Positions 10,258-18,111 of a stretch of 64,000 nucleotides of DNA are shown here, in pieces; position 1 is the first letter of the stretch; each line of letters starts with the position of its first letter. The translations under genes were made by a program, and so were the position numbers. The notes under the pieces were generated by a model. It was not told the origin of the DNA, searched no databases, and saw only the letters and a program-made list of their open reading frames with translations. This DNA is from Sva-07 sp963728355 (GTDB taxonomy: Bacteria; Actinomycetota; Acidimicrobiia; Acidimicrobiales; Ilumatobacteraceae): positions 620,001 through 684,000 of the forward strand of contig CAVSJQ010000022.1 of assembly GCA_963728355.1 (NCBI GenBank), given 5' to 3'.

Positions 10258-10932
10258 TCATGTCGTGACCAGGTCGCGCAGCGCGTCGAGCTTCGCCGGC
10301 CCGATTCCCGGCACCCGGTCGAGGTCGTCGACGTCGAGGAACGGTCCGTTGCGCTCACGCTCGGCGACGATGGCGGTCGCCGTGGCCGGGCCCACACCTG
10401 GCAGTGCCTCCAGCTCCACCGCCGTCGCGACGTTGACATCGACGGGCGCCACGGTGCCACCGGCGTCGGAAGGAGGCGGAACGGTGAGCGACGCAGGTAG
10501 CTCCTCGCCGACGGTCGGCACGTAGACCTTCACGCCGTCGGCGACGGGTGCGGCGAGATTCAGCGCATTCCAGTCGGCGTCACCGGTCGGACCACCAGCG
10601 GCGACGATCGCGTCCCGGACGCGGGCGTCTTCGTCGAGTTCGTACACGCCGGCCTCGACCACCGCGCCCGCCACGTGGACCAGCACTCGCGTCGGCGCCG
10701 ACGCGACGGCGACGGGATCCGACACCGGCGCGGCGACGCTCGTCGTGGTCGCACGCGGCAACGATGCTTCGGTGGTGGGCGGCGGGGTTCTCAGGAGCCA
10801 GACGGCACCCCCGCACACGACGACGGTCGCCACCGACGCCGCGACCAACCGGGCGACGCCGAACCACTCGATCCACGCCCGTGCGCGCTCGGCGGGAGTA
10901 CGAGGCGGCACGGGCCTCGACAACGGTTCCAC
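10258..10932 (-). CDS. comEA: ComEA-like helix-hairpin-helix DNA-binding protein
   Basis: 224 residues. One N-terminal transmembrane helix (about 27-48) is followed by a Pro/Thr-rich linker. An SLBB domain (residues 80-135) opens with V-H-V-A-G-A-V-V-E-A-G-V-Y-E-L and contains A-A-G-G-P-T-G-D-A-D and the L-N-L-A-A-P-V-A-D-G stretch. The C-terminal tandem helix-hairpin-helix (about 165-224) shows N-V-A-T-A-V-E-L-E-A-L-P-G-V-G and V-P-G-I-G-P-A-K-L. This is the standard ComEA arrangement for binding incoming double-stranded DNA at the membrane and handing it to ComEC. Confidence 0.92.
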   Translation of the reverse strand: MEPLSRPVPPRTPAERARAWIEWFGVARLVAASVATVVVCGGAVWLLRTPPPTTEASLPRATTTSVAAPVSDPVAVASAPTRVLVHVAGAVVEAGVYELDEDARVRDAIVAAGGPTGDADWNALNLAAPVADGVKVYVPTVGEELPASLTVPPPSDAGGTVAPVDVNVATAVELEALPGVGPATATAIVAERERNGPFLDVDDLDRVPGIGPAKLDALRDLVTT

Positions 10933-11047
10933 GATCGACCTCCCCGACCAGGCGCACGACGCGCCGCGTCACCAGGAGGGAGCCGGTGACGCCACGCTAC
11001 CGGCGGGCTTCCGACGCCCGCCCCGCGGCCCCACACCACCGCCGAGC

Positions 11048-11085
11048 GATGAGCGAAAAGCCCGTATCAGGGCGCTTCGCTCATC
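11048..11085 (-). terminator. Nested palindrome with intrinsic terminator (repeat family B, copy 1)
   Basis: Outer perfect 10-bp arms GATGAGCGAA (11048-11057) and TTCGCTCATC (11076-11085) enclose an inner GCCC/GGGC stem. Read on the minus strand, the inner stem is followed by TTTT, giving a terminator for the desaturase gene 70 bases upstream. A near-identical element occurs at 17203-17244, also at a gene end. Confidence 0.7.
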
Positions 11086-11156
11086 ACCGGGCCCGCACCA
11101 GGCCGGCGCGGCGAACCGGCGCGTGTGGCCGGTCCGGAGTGGGTCACCGGGGCGGG

Positions 11157-12152
11157 TCAGCGTGGCGATCCGGAGGAGGCGGCCCGCCAGAAGGCCCGGT
11201 AGCTGGGGTATTCGATCTCCTCGGTCACCCACCCCGATCGCACCAGTTCCTGGTGCAGCCGGGGCAGGTTGCGCCACGGCACCCCCATGTCGACGTGGTG
11301 GGCGAGATGCCAGCCCGTGTTGTACGGCACCATCCAGTAGCGCGCGAGACGGCTCTGGCGGATGACGTGGGTGGTGAGGCGGCGGTCCTTCGAGCGAACC
11401 ATGCCGCCGTGCTCCGCGATCGAGCGCAGCCGGTTCGACATCTTCCACAGCGTCGACCACGACAGGATCCACACCACGTAGGCCAGCGGCCGCATGACCA
11501 CCACCGACGCACCGAGCATCACGACGTGCACTGCGAGGATCTGCTTCGCCTCGGTCTGGCCGCGCCGCAACGCGTGGAACAGCCCTCGGAAGTTCTTGTA
11601 CGCGCTGTTGCCGGTGAGGTCACGGCGCAGTTTGCGCCGCCACGAATCCTGCGGGATCGGGTAGCCCGCGTACAGGGAGAGATCCGGCTCGTCCGGGCCC
11701 ATCTCGTCGCGGTGATGCGCGAAGTGCGCGCGGCGGTACGCCAGCATCGCCTGGTACGTCGGGTAGGCCAGGAGCCACCGGCCCACGCCGTCGTTGAGCC
11801 GACGGTCGGTGAACAGCAGCCGGTGGGCGGCCTCGTGAGCCAGGATGTTCAGGCACACATGTCCACGCGCCATCAACACGAAGGCGAGCAGGTAGGACCA
11901 CCAGGTGTGGATCCAGGCGGCGGCGATCACGACGCCGAACGACTGGAGCAGCGCACCGGCCACCGTGACCGCGTTGCGGGCGTTGGAGAAGTGACGGAGT
12001 TCACCACGCAGCGGCTGGCGCGGCTTGGCTCGCTCGTTGAGACGGTCGGTGGGCAGGACGTCGGACAGCACCGACGGGTCGGGCACCATCGAACCCGGCA
12101 CGAGCGGAACCACTCGGGGTGGAACGGGCGCTGACTCCATGGTCGAGGTCAT
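11157..12152 (-). CDS. Membrane fatty acid desaturase
   Basis: 331 residues with the three histidine boxes of di-iron membrane desaturases: H-E-A-A-H (about 107-111), H-F-A-H-H (about 144-148) and H-L-A-H-H near residue 285, plus an E-H-G-G motif at about 249. Four hydrophobic helices surround them. The enzyme would insert a double bond into acyl chains or oxidise a related lipid at the membrane, using O2 and reductant. The first 50 residues are a Pro-rich cytoplasmic tail, and ATG 12140 is an alternative start. It is divergent from the PaaX-like regulator, with only 24 bases between start codons if the GTG start of that gene is used. Confidence 0.88.
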   Translation of the reverse strand: MTSTMESAPVPPRVVPLVPGSMVPDPSVLSDVLPTDRLNERAKPRQPLRGELRHFSNARNAVTVAGALLQSFGVVIAAAWIHTWWSYLLAFVLMARGHVCLNILAHEAAHRLLFTDRRLNDGVGRWLLAYPTYQAMLAYRRAHFAHHRDEMGPDEPDLSLYAGYPIPQDSWRRKLRRDLTGNSAYKNFRGLFHALRRGQTEAKQILAVHVVMLGASVVVMRPLAYVVWILSWSTLWKMSNRLRSIAEHGGMVRSKDRRLTTHVIRQSRLARYWMVPYNTGWHLAHHVDMGVPWRNLPRLHQELVRSGWVTEEIEYPSYRAFWRAASSGSPR

Positions 12153-12162
12153 GCCACGATGT

Positions 12163-12185
12163 TACACTGCTCGTTCGTGGCGAAC
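12163..12185 (+). promoter_or_regulatory. Putative -10 (TACACT) and overlapping GTTCG/CGAAC operator
   Basis: TACACT (12163-12168) lies 8 bases before the GTG start at 12177 and would give a leaderless mRNA. The palindrome GTTCG-TGG-CGAAC (12173-12185) straddles that start codon. It is a good position for autoregulation and for repressing the divergent desaturase. Confidence 0.4.
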
Positions 12186-13013
12186 AATGCGCGTATCACG
12201 CAGCCGGGCGCGGATGCCCTCCTCGAGCCGCTGAACCCGCGTTCGATCGTGCTGTCGGTGCTGCTCGGCTCCCATCCGCCCCGGATGCCGGTCGGCCGGA
12301 TCCTCGAGTTCACGTCGTTGTTCGATCTCGCCGACGGGACCGTCCGTACCGCGCTCTCACGGCTGGTCACGGCCGGCGACCTGGTGAACGACGACGGCAC
12401 CTATCAGCTCGCCGGTCGGCTCGTCGAACGGCAGGCCCAGCAGGACGCCGGGCGCCACGATCCGCCGACCGACTGGGACGGCACCTGGTGGACGCTCGCG
12501 GTGCTGTCCGAACGTCGAACGATGGCCGAACGTCGAGAGTTCCGGGCACGAGCGGTCGGTGCCCGCCTGGGCGAGCTGCGACCCGACCTGTGGCTGCGCC
12601 CGGCGAACATCGCGATCGCCACCGACCTGCCGGACGCGCTGATCACGCGAGGTCCGATGATCAGCGGTGACGAACGGCGGCTCGTCGAGCAGCTGTGGGA
12701 CCTCGATGGCCTCCGCGACCGGGCGAACGCCCACCGCCGGGCGCTCGACGACGCCGCAACCCGGCTGGACGCCGGCGACGACCGCACGCTCGCCGATGCA
12801 TTCGTCGCCCTGGCGGCGGCACAGCAGTACCTTCGCGTCGAGCCGCAGCTCCCGGGCGAACTGGCACCAGATCGCTCGGGTACCTCGGTCAGGACACGCT
12901 ACGACGAGGTCGTCGCCGCGTTCCAGGCCCGGCTCGCCGACTTCTTCGCGGTCTGCGCCGGATGCCGGTCGGCGACGGGTCAGTACAGCCGAGAGGTGAG
13001 CTGGCGACGGTAG
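12177..13013 (+). CDS. PaaX-like winged-helix transcriptional regulator
   Basis: 278 residues from GTG 12177 (an ATG six codons upstream is possible). The N-terminal winged helix (residues 20-85) contains R-S-I-V-L-S-V-L-L-G and D-G-T-V-R-T-A-L-S-R-L-V, which matches the PaaX family's P-R-S...LL-G...S...R-x-A-L-S-R. Residues 95-190 contain W-D-G-T-W-W-T, another PaaX family hallmark, and the C-terminal helical domain follows. PaaX regulators control aromatic or fatty acid degradation by acyl-CoA ligands. Here the divergent desaturase is the obvious candidate target. Its last 34 bases overlap the end of the convergent thioredoxin gene. Confidence 0.85.
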   Translation: MANNARITQPGADALLEPLNPRSIVLSVLLGSHPPRMPVGRILEFTSLFDLADGTVRTALSRLVTAGDLVNDDGTYQLAGRLVERQAQQDAGRHDPPTDWDGTWWTLAVLSERRTMAERREFRARAVGARLGELRPDLWLRPANIAIATDLPDALITRGPMISGDERRLVEQLWDLDGLRDRANAHRRALDDAATRLDAGDDRTLADAFVALAAAQQYLRVEPQLPGELAPDRSGTSVRTRYDEVVAAFQARLADFFAVCAGCRSATGQYSREVSWRR

Positions 13014-13687
13014 TCGGCGGTGCGGGGATCGTGCGGACCCATCAGCTCGAGCAGGTCGACGTACTTCTGCCGGGCCTCGTCGTCGGACTTGACCTGATCG
13101 AGCAGTGCGGTGAGCTGTGCGTCGTAGTCGTCCTGTGGCGGCTGGCCGACCCGTGCCAGCGCCGCGACGTGGCGGGTCCGGTCGGATTCGGGGATGCGGC
13201 CGAGCAGCCCCAGGGCCTCGTCGGGGTTCTCGTCGGCGATCAGCAGTTCAGCGAGCGCCACGATCGCGTCCTCGTTGGCGGGCTCCATCGACAGCGCCAA
13301 CCGCAAGCTGGCTTCGTCACCGGCCTCGATCAGTTCCTTGACCGCCACCTGCTCCTCGGTGGGCTGCAGCGAATCGACGAAGCGCTGCACCTCCTGTTCG
13401 GGATAGGCGCCGATGAATCCGTCGACGACGGCGCCGCCCTTCAGTGCGTACACCGCAGGGATGGACTGAGCCTGGAACGCCTGGGCAACACCCGGGTTCT
13501 CGTCGACATTGACCTTGGCGAGCACGACCTTGCCGTCGGTGGCGTCGACCACCTTCTCGATGATCGGCCCCAGCGTCTTGCACGGACCGCACCATGGCGC
13601 CCACAGGTCGACGACGACCGCGACCTCCTGGGACTTGTCGATGACCTCGGTCTGGAACGTGGCGTCGGTGACGTCGATTGCTGCCAT
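12980..13687 (-). CDS. Thioredoxin domain protein with TPR-like C-terminal tail (CnoX/YbbN-like)
   Basis: 235 residues from ATG 13687. Residues 1-108 form a complete thioredoxin fold with the active site W-A-P-W-C-G-P-C-K and the cis-Pro region S-I-P-A-V. Residues 115-235 are helical, with repeats of the type A-L-A-E-L-L-I-A-D...P-D-E-A-L-G-L-L, typical of the co-chaperone/thioredoxin YbbN (CnoX) group. It probably acts in the cytoplasm as a redox chaperone. A TAGCGT hexamer ends 7 bases before the ATG. Its 3' end overlaps the PaaX-like gene by 34 bases. Confidence 0.9.
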   Translation of the reverse strand: MAAIDVTDATFQTEVIDKSQEVAVVVDLWAPWCGPCKTLGPIIEKVVDATDGKVVLAKVNVDENPGVAQAFQAQSIPAVYALKGGAVVDGFIGAYPEQEVQRFVDSLQPTEEQVAVKELIEAGDEASLRLALSMEPANEDAIVALAELLIADENPDEALGLLGRIPESDRTRHVAALARVGQPPQDDYDAQLTALLDQVKSDDEARQKYVDLLELMGPHDPRTADYRRQLTSRLY

Positions 13688-13694
13688 GACCTCA

Positions 13695-13700
13695 ACGCTA
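13695..13700 (-). promoter_or_regulatory. Putative -10 TAGCGT of the thioredoxin gene (leaderless type)
   Basis: TAGCGT lies exactly 7 bases before the ATG on the minus strand, in the context TAGCGTTGAGG. The acyl-AMP ligase at 33065 has the same 11 bases at the same distance. This fits transcription starting at or next to the A of ATG. Confidence 0.45.
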
Positions 13701-13783
13701 TCGGCCGTGCATGATGGCGACCGGAAGCGGCTGCCTGAGTACCCTCGATCGCACATGACTGGATGCGCGACAAGATGGCGGAC

Positions 13784-14818
13784 ATGAGCGACATACCCGG
13801 AATCGACGTCGGCCCCGTCACGGCCTGGCTGGAAGCCAACGTCGACGGTGCCGCCGGTCCGTTCCGTTTCGAGGTGATCGCCGGCGGCCACTCGAACCTG
13901 ACATTCCGCGTCACGGGAACCGACGGGCCTCCCCTCGTGCTCCGACGCCCGCCGCTCGGCCACGTCCTCGCGAGCGCACACGACATGGGTCGCGAGCATC
14001 GGATCCTCTCCGCGCTGCAGGGCACCGACGTCCCCGTGCCGCCGGTCGAGGGATTCTGCGACGACCTCCAGGTCAACGGCGCACCGTTCTACGTGATGCG
14101 GTTCGTCGACGGTCACGTGCTGCGAGATCGCGAGACAGCCGAGCGCACGCTCTCCGAGGCTGCCCGGGGCACCGCGAGCCGCTCGATCGTCGACACGATG
14201 GCGGCCATCCACGCCGTCGACCTCCGAGCGGTCGGCCTCGACGACCTCGGGCGGCACGAGGGCTACATCGAACGCCAACTCAAACGCTGGTACGGCCAGT
14301 GGAACCAGGGCAAGACCCGCGAGTTGCCCGCCGTCGACCGCGTCCACGAGGGCCTGCTCGCGCGCATTCCCGAACAGGGTCCGGCCACGCTCGTCCACGG
14401 CGACTACCGCCTCGACAACTCGATGGTCGACAGCGACGGCACCGTGATCGCCGTGCTCGACTGGGAGATCTGCACGCTGGGCGATCCGCTCGCCGACGTC
14501 GGGCTGCTGCAGGTGTACTGGAACGGCCCGAACGACGCCGCCGGCGCGTGGAGCGGCACCTCGACCTCGGCGCCCGGGTTCTGGGATCGACGCCAGCTCG
14601 CCGAGCGCTACGCCGAGGTGTCCGGCCGCGACATCTCGCAGCTCGACTTCTACGTCGCGTTCGCGTTCTGGAAGCTGGCCTGCATCATCGAGGGCGTGTA
14701 CTCGCGTTACCTCGGCGGTGCGCTCGGCGATCGGCCGCCCGACGAACTGGCGCCGTTCAAGCTGCAGGTCGAACAGGCCGCGGCCACCGCCGAGAAGTAC
14801 CTGGACGCACTGGCATGA
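13784..14818 (+). CDS. Aminoglycoside phosphotransferase-fold kinase (ACAD10/11-like)
   Basis: About 344 residues. I favour ATG 13784 (M-S-D-I-P-G-I-D-V); ATGs at 13763 and 13775 are in frame. The kinase-like fold shows the N-lobe G-G-H-S-N-L-T-F-R, L-V-L-R-R-P-P, the catalytic loop H-G-D-Y-R-L-D-N (about residue 206) and the metal-binding D-W-E. This is the subgroup found in acyl-CoA dehydrogenase 10/11 N-termini, which phosphorylates hydroxyacyl substrates, and stand-alone actinobacterial forms are common. The substrate is not proven. It is translationally coupled (ATGA) to the PAC2 gene downstream. Confidence 0.85.
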   Translation: MSDIPGIDVGPVTAWLEANVDGAAGPFRFEVIAGGHSNLTFRVTGTDGPPLVLRRPPLGHVLASAHDMGREHRILSALQGTDVPVPPVEGFCDDLQVNGAPFYVMRFVDGHVLRDRETAERTLSEAARGTASRSIVDTMAAIHAVDLRAVGLDDLGRHEGYIERQLKRWYGQWNQGKTRELPAVDRVHEGLLARIPEQGPATLVHGDYRLDNSMVDSDGTVIAVLDWEICTLGDPLADVGLLQVYWNGPNDAAGAWSGTSTSAPGFWDRRQLAERYAEVSGRDISQLDFYVAFAFWKLACIIEGVYSRYLGGALGDRPPDELAPFKLQVEQAAATAEKYLDALA

Positions 14819-15702
14819 TCGATCCCCAGGGCGCCTATGAGTGGTTGGTCGACGAGCCGATGCTCCACGAGCCGGTGCTCGTCGTGATGCTCACCGGATG
14901 GATCGACGCCGCCGGCGCCGGTGCGGCCGCTGCCGACGCCCTGTCGAAGGAGTGCGAGACCAGCCCGATCCTGCGTTTCGACGACGACACGTTCATCGAC
15001 TTCCGCGCCCGACGACCGGTGATGGAGCTCCGCGACGGCATCAACACCGACCTGGTCTGGTCGACGATCGAGCTGCGCGCCGGACGGTCGTCGTCGGGGC
15101 GTGACCTCCTCGTGCTCACCGGGCCCGAGCCCGACATGGCGTGGCACCGGTTCGCCCGGGCGATCAGCGACATCTCGGTCGAACTCGGCGTCACGCAGAT
15201 GGTGGCGTTCGGTGCGTATCCGTTCGCCGCACCCCACACCCGCACCCCGCGTCTGTCGTGTTCGTCACCGTCCACCGAGGTGTTGGCCAACGTCACGTTC
15301 GCGCGCAGCTCCGTCGACGTCCCCGCCGGGATGGCAGCAGCGCTGGAGCATGCACTCCACGCCCGCCGGATCCCGGCGCTCGGCATCTGGGTGCAGGTGC
15401 CGCACTACGTCGCCGCGATGCCGTATCCGGCGGCGTCGGTCGCGCTGCTCGACGGCCTCACCGAGGTGACCGGCATCGAGGTGGCGGCCGACGACCTGCG
15501 CGCTGGCGTCGGTCCGCAGCGTGAACGCATCGACGCCAGCATCGACGGCAACGCCGAGCACATGACGATGCTGCGCCAACTCGAAGAGCTCTACGACGCA
15601 TCGATCGACGGCGACGACGACACCCCCGGTCCAGCGATGGAGATGCGGTCCGGCGACGAACTCGCCGACGAGATCCAGGCGTTCCTCCGCGACCAGGACT
15701 GA
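14815..15702 (+). CDS. PAC2 family (proteasome assembly chaperone-like) protein
   Basis: 295 residues; ATG 14815 overlaps the upstream stop. The PAC2 fold shows V-L-V-V-M-L-T-G-W-I-D-A-A-G-A-G near residue 22, F-I-D-F-R-A-R-R-P and the central F-G-A-Y-P-F-A-A-P-H-T-R. The C-terminal 60 residues are acidic and helical (E-L-Y-D-A-S-I-D-G-D-D-D), ending in D-E-I-Q-A-F-L-R. Actinobacterial PAC2 proteins are linked to proteasome or ATP-grasp functions by similarity only. No proteasome genes are in the window. Confidence 0.88.
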   Translation: MIDPQGAYEWLVDEPMLHEPVLVVMLTGWIDAAGAGAAAADALSKECETSPILRFDDDTFIDFRARRPVMELRDGINTDLVWSTIELRAGRSSSGRDLLVLTGPEPDMAWHRFARAISDISVELGVTQMVAFGAYPFAAPHTRTPRLSCSSPSTEVLANVTFARSSVDVPAGMAAALEHALHARRIPALGIWVQVPHYVAAMPYPAASVALLDGLTEVTGIEVAADDLRAGVGPQRERIDASIDGNAEHMTMLRQLEELYDASIDGDDDTPGPAMEMRSGDELADEIQAFLRDQD

Positions 15703-15755
15703 GGTCCACCTCCGAGCCGGGTACGCCCACCACTCCCGCCGCGCCCACGACGTCG

Positions 15756-16056
15756 TTGGGTGTGACTCCCCCGGCTACCGGCAGCCAGCCGGGGTTCTTC
15801 GCCCGGCTCTTCGACGTGTCGATGAAGACATTCATCACTCCCAGCATCATCAAGGTGCTCTTCATCCTCGGCATCGTCGTCATCACGATCGTGAGCCTCG
15901 TGATCCTCGTCGCGTGTACGCAAGACGACGGCAACGCCGTGTTGTTCCTGATCGCACCTCTGTACTGGTTCTTCGGCGTGCTCTACCTCCGAGTCATCCT
16001 CGAAGTGGCCGGTGGTGCTGTTCCGGATCGAGGAGAACACCCGCGGCAATCGCTGA
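15756..16056 (+). pseudogene. DUF4282 membrane protein with a one-base frameshift near its end
   Basis: From TTG 15756 (or GTG 15762) the frame encodes the DUF4282 pattern: F-F-A-R-L-F-D-V...F-I-T-P-S-I-I-K-V-L-F, a hydrophobic helix, then Y-W-F-F-G-V-L-Y-L-R-V-I-L-E-V. In relatives that last motif continues VVxFRIxENT. Here the continuation L-F-R-I-E-E-N-T-R-G-N-R-stop is present but in another frame, ending at 16056. Removing one G from the GGTGG run at about 16009-16014 would restore it. Uncorrected, the frame runs to 16154 with a Pro/Arg-rich tail unlike the family. The cause is either a real frameshift or a sequencing error. Confidence 0.65.
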
Positions 16057-16150
16057 CGCCGACCTCCGTCTCCCCGCCAGGTCCGCGGCGACCGCAATCG
16101 GACGCGGTCCGGTCAGCAGCCCCGACCAGACGCCGACTACGGTCGCCTCC

Positions 16151-17170
16151 ATGAAGGTCGACGGCAACATCGGGACGGATCTGCGCAACGTGGCGCAGAT
16201 TGCACAGGAGGTCGAGGCGGCCGGATACTCCGGAGCGTGGACGGCCGAGACATCGCACGATCCGTTCCTGCCACTGCTGCTGGCCGCAGAACACACCGAA
16301 CGCCTGGAATTGGGCACGTCGATCGCCGTCGCGTTCGCGCGCAGCCCGATGACGCTCGCCAACACGGCGTGGGATCTCCAGGCGTACTCGCAGGGCCGCT
16401 TCATCCTCGGCCTCGGCAGCCAGATCAAGCCGCACATCACCAAGCGGTTCTCGATGGAGTGGAGCCATCCGGCGGCACGGATGCGCGAGTTCGTCCTCGC
16501 CATGCGGGCGATCTGGAACACGTGGCTCACCGGCGAGAAGCTCGACTTCCGCGGCGAGTTCTACACCCACACGCTGATGACTCCCTTCTTCACGCCGTCG
16601 CCGTCCGACCTCGAGGGCTTCGGACCGCCGAAGGTGTTCCTCGCCGGCGTGGGTGAACTGATGACCGAGGTCGCCGGCGAAGCGTGCGACGGCTTCCTCT
16701 GCCACGGCTTCACCACCGAGAAGTACCTGCGCGAGGTGACGATCCCGGCACTCGAACGCGGTCGCGCCAAGGCCGGCAAGACCATGGAGGGCTTCGAGAT
16801 CATGGGCCCGTCGTTCGTCGTCACCGGCACGAACGAGGAGGAGTTGGAGGCCGCAGCCACGGCGACCCGCCAGCAGATCGCGTTCTACGGCTCCACGCCC
16901 GCGTACCGCAACGTGCTCGAGATCCATGGCTGGGGCGGGCTCCAGGATGAGCTGAACGCCCTGTCGAAGCAGGGGGAATGGGCGAAGATGGGCACGTTGA
17001 TCGACGATGAGATCCTCAACACGTTCGCCGTCGTCGGCGGCCCCGAGGACATCGCCCCGCAGCTGTCGCAGCGATACGGCGACGTCATCCAGCGGATCAG
17101 CTTCTACGCCCCGTACGCAGCCGATCCCGACCGTTGGGCCGCCGTGATGGCCGCCCTCCGAGCCGCCTGA
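16151..17170 (+). CDS. LLM-class (F420-dependent) oxidoreductase, TIGR03617-like
   Basis: 339 residues from ATG 16151. It has the luciferase-like TIM barrel with the opening M-K-V-D-G-N-I, W-T-A-E-T-S-H-D-P-F-L-P, L-E-L-G-T-S-I-A-V-A-F-A-R-S-P and G-R-F-I-L-G-L-G-S-Q-I-K-P-H. The early E-T-S-H-D-P-F motif and length match the F420-type subfamily common in mycobacteria and Acidimicrobiia rather than FMN luciferases. The substrate is unknown. It is followed by a nested palindromic terminator and lies convergent to the metal importer. Confidence 0.88.
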   Translation: MKVDGNIGTDLRNVAQIAQEVEAAGYSGAWTAETSHDPFLPLLLAAEHTERLELGTSIAVAFARSPMTLANTAWDLQAYSQGRFILGLGSQIKPHITKRFSMEWSHPAARMREFVLAMRAIWNTWLTGEKLDFRGEFYTHTLMTPFFTPSPSDLEGFGPPKVFLAGVGELMTEVAGEACDGFLCHGFTTEKYLREVTIPALERGRAKAGKTMEGFEIMGPSFVVTGTNEEELEAAATATRQQIAFYGSTPAYRNVLEIHGWGGLQDELNALSKQGEWAKMGTLIDDEILNTFAVVGGPEDIAPQLSQRYGDVIQRISFYAPYAADPDRWAAVMAALRAA

Positions 17171-17202
17171 GCTGCCCCAAACGCCGCCCGCGATCCGGCG
17201 AA

Positions 17203-17244
17203 GCGATGAGCCAACCGCCCCAATACGGGCTTTTCGCTCATCGC
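17203..17244 (+). terminator. Nested palindrome with intrinsic terminator (repeat family B, copy 2)
   Basis: Outer arms GCGATGAGC (17203-17211) and GCTCATCGC (17236-17244) enclose the inner stem GCCC/GGGC, which is followed by TTTT (17231-17234) on the plus strand. It terminates the LLM gene 33 bases upstream, and the outer palindrome may also act on the converging metal-importer operon. It shares its core with 11048-11085. Confidence 0.72.
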
Positions 17245-17262
17245 CGACGGGCGGCGGAGAGG

Positions 17263-18111
17263 TCAGTGCGCGTGGGCGACGGTGCCGGCGCGACGGCGGA
17301 AGCGGCCACCGAAGACGTAGGCGACGATGAAGAAGCACGCCGAGGTGAGCACGATCGTCGGGCCGGAGGCGACGTCGAGGTGATAGCTGGCGTTCATCCC
17401 GACGAACCCGCTGACGGCGCCGATCACCCCCGACAGCGCGAGCATCTTGCCGAAGCTGTCGGTGAGCATCCGGGCCACGACGGCGGGCACCACCAGCGTG
17501 GCAGCGATGAGCGTGACACCCATGACGTTCATCGTCGCCAGCACGGTCGCCGACAACACGATCATCAAGAGGGCGTCGATCCAGGCGGTCCGCACCCCGG
17601 TGGCGGCGGCGACCTGGCTGTCGAACGTCGTGAAGAGCAGCTGTCGGTAGAAGAAGAACACGATGGCAGCGGTGGCCAGTGCGACGCCGACGATCAGCCA
17701 GACGTCCGACGTCGTGACGCCGAGCACGTTGCCGAACAAGAGTGCATCCGCATTCCGTCCCGGCGATCCGTACAGCTGTACCAGTGCGAGGCCGAGCGCG
17801 AACGAGGCCGTCGTGACCACCCCGATCGCCGCATCGGAGCCGATCGGCCGACGCCGCACGATCCCTCCCACGGCGAGCGCGGTGACGACGCCCCAGAGCC
17901 CGGCGCCGAGGAAGAGGTTGACTCCGGCCAGACCCGCGACGGCGTACCCGCCGAAGATGGAGTGCGACAGGCCGTGGCCGATGTAGCTCATGTTGCGCAG
18001 CACGACATAGCACCCGACGAACCCGCACAGCGCGCCGGCAATCGTGGCGACGTAGATCCCGTTGCGGAAGAACTCGAACTCGAACGGCCGGAGCAACTCG
18101 TCCCAGCTCAT
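17263..18111 (-). CDS. Zinc/manganese-type ABC transporter permease (ZnuB/MntB family)
   Basis: 282 residues from ATG 18111, which overlaps the ATPase stop as ATGA. About eight helices of the ABC-3 fold are seen, with L-R-N-M-S-Y-I-G-H-G-L-S-H-S-I-F-G-G near residue 40, the family signature of metal importers (L-x-x-x-x-x-x-G-x-x-L-S-H). T-L-I-A-A-T-L-V-V-P-A matches the second conserved segment. The C-terminus ends A-H-A-H. It is the membrane subunit of a chelated-metal importer with the two upstream genes. Confidence 0.9.
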   Translation of the reverse strand: MSWDELLRPFEFEFFRNGIYVATIAGALCGFVGCYVVLRNMSYIGHGLSHSIFGGYAVAGLAGVNLFLGAGLWGVVTALAVGGIVRRRPIGSDAAIGVVTTASFALGLALVQLYGSPGRNADALLFGNVLGVTTSDVWLIVGVALATAAIVFFFYRQLLFTTFDSQVAAATGVRTAWIDALLMIVLSATVLATMNVMGVTLIAATLVVPAVVARMLTDSFGKMLALSGVIGAVSGFVGMNASYHLDVASGPTIVLTSACFFIVAYVFGGRFRRRAGTVAHAH

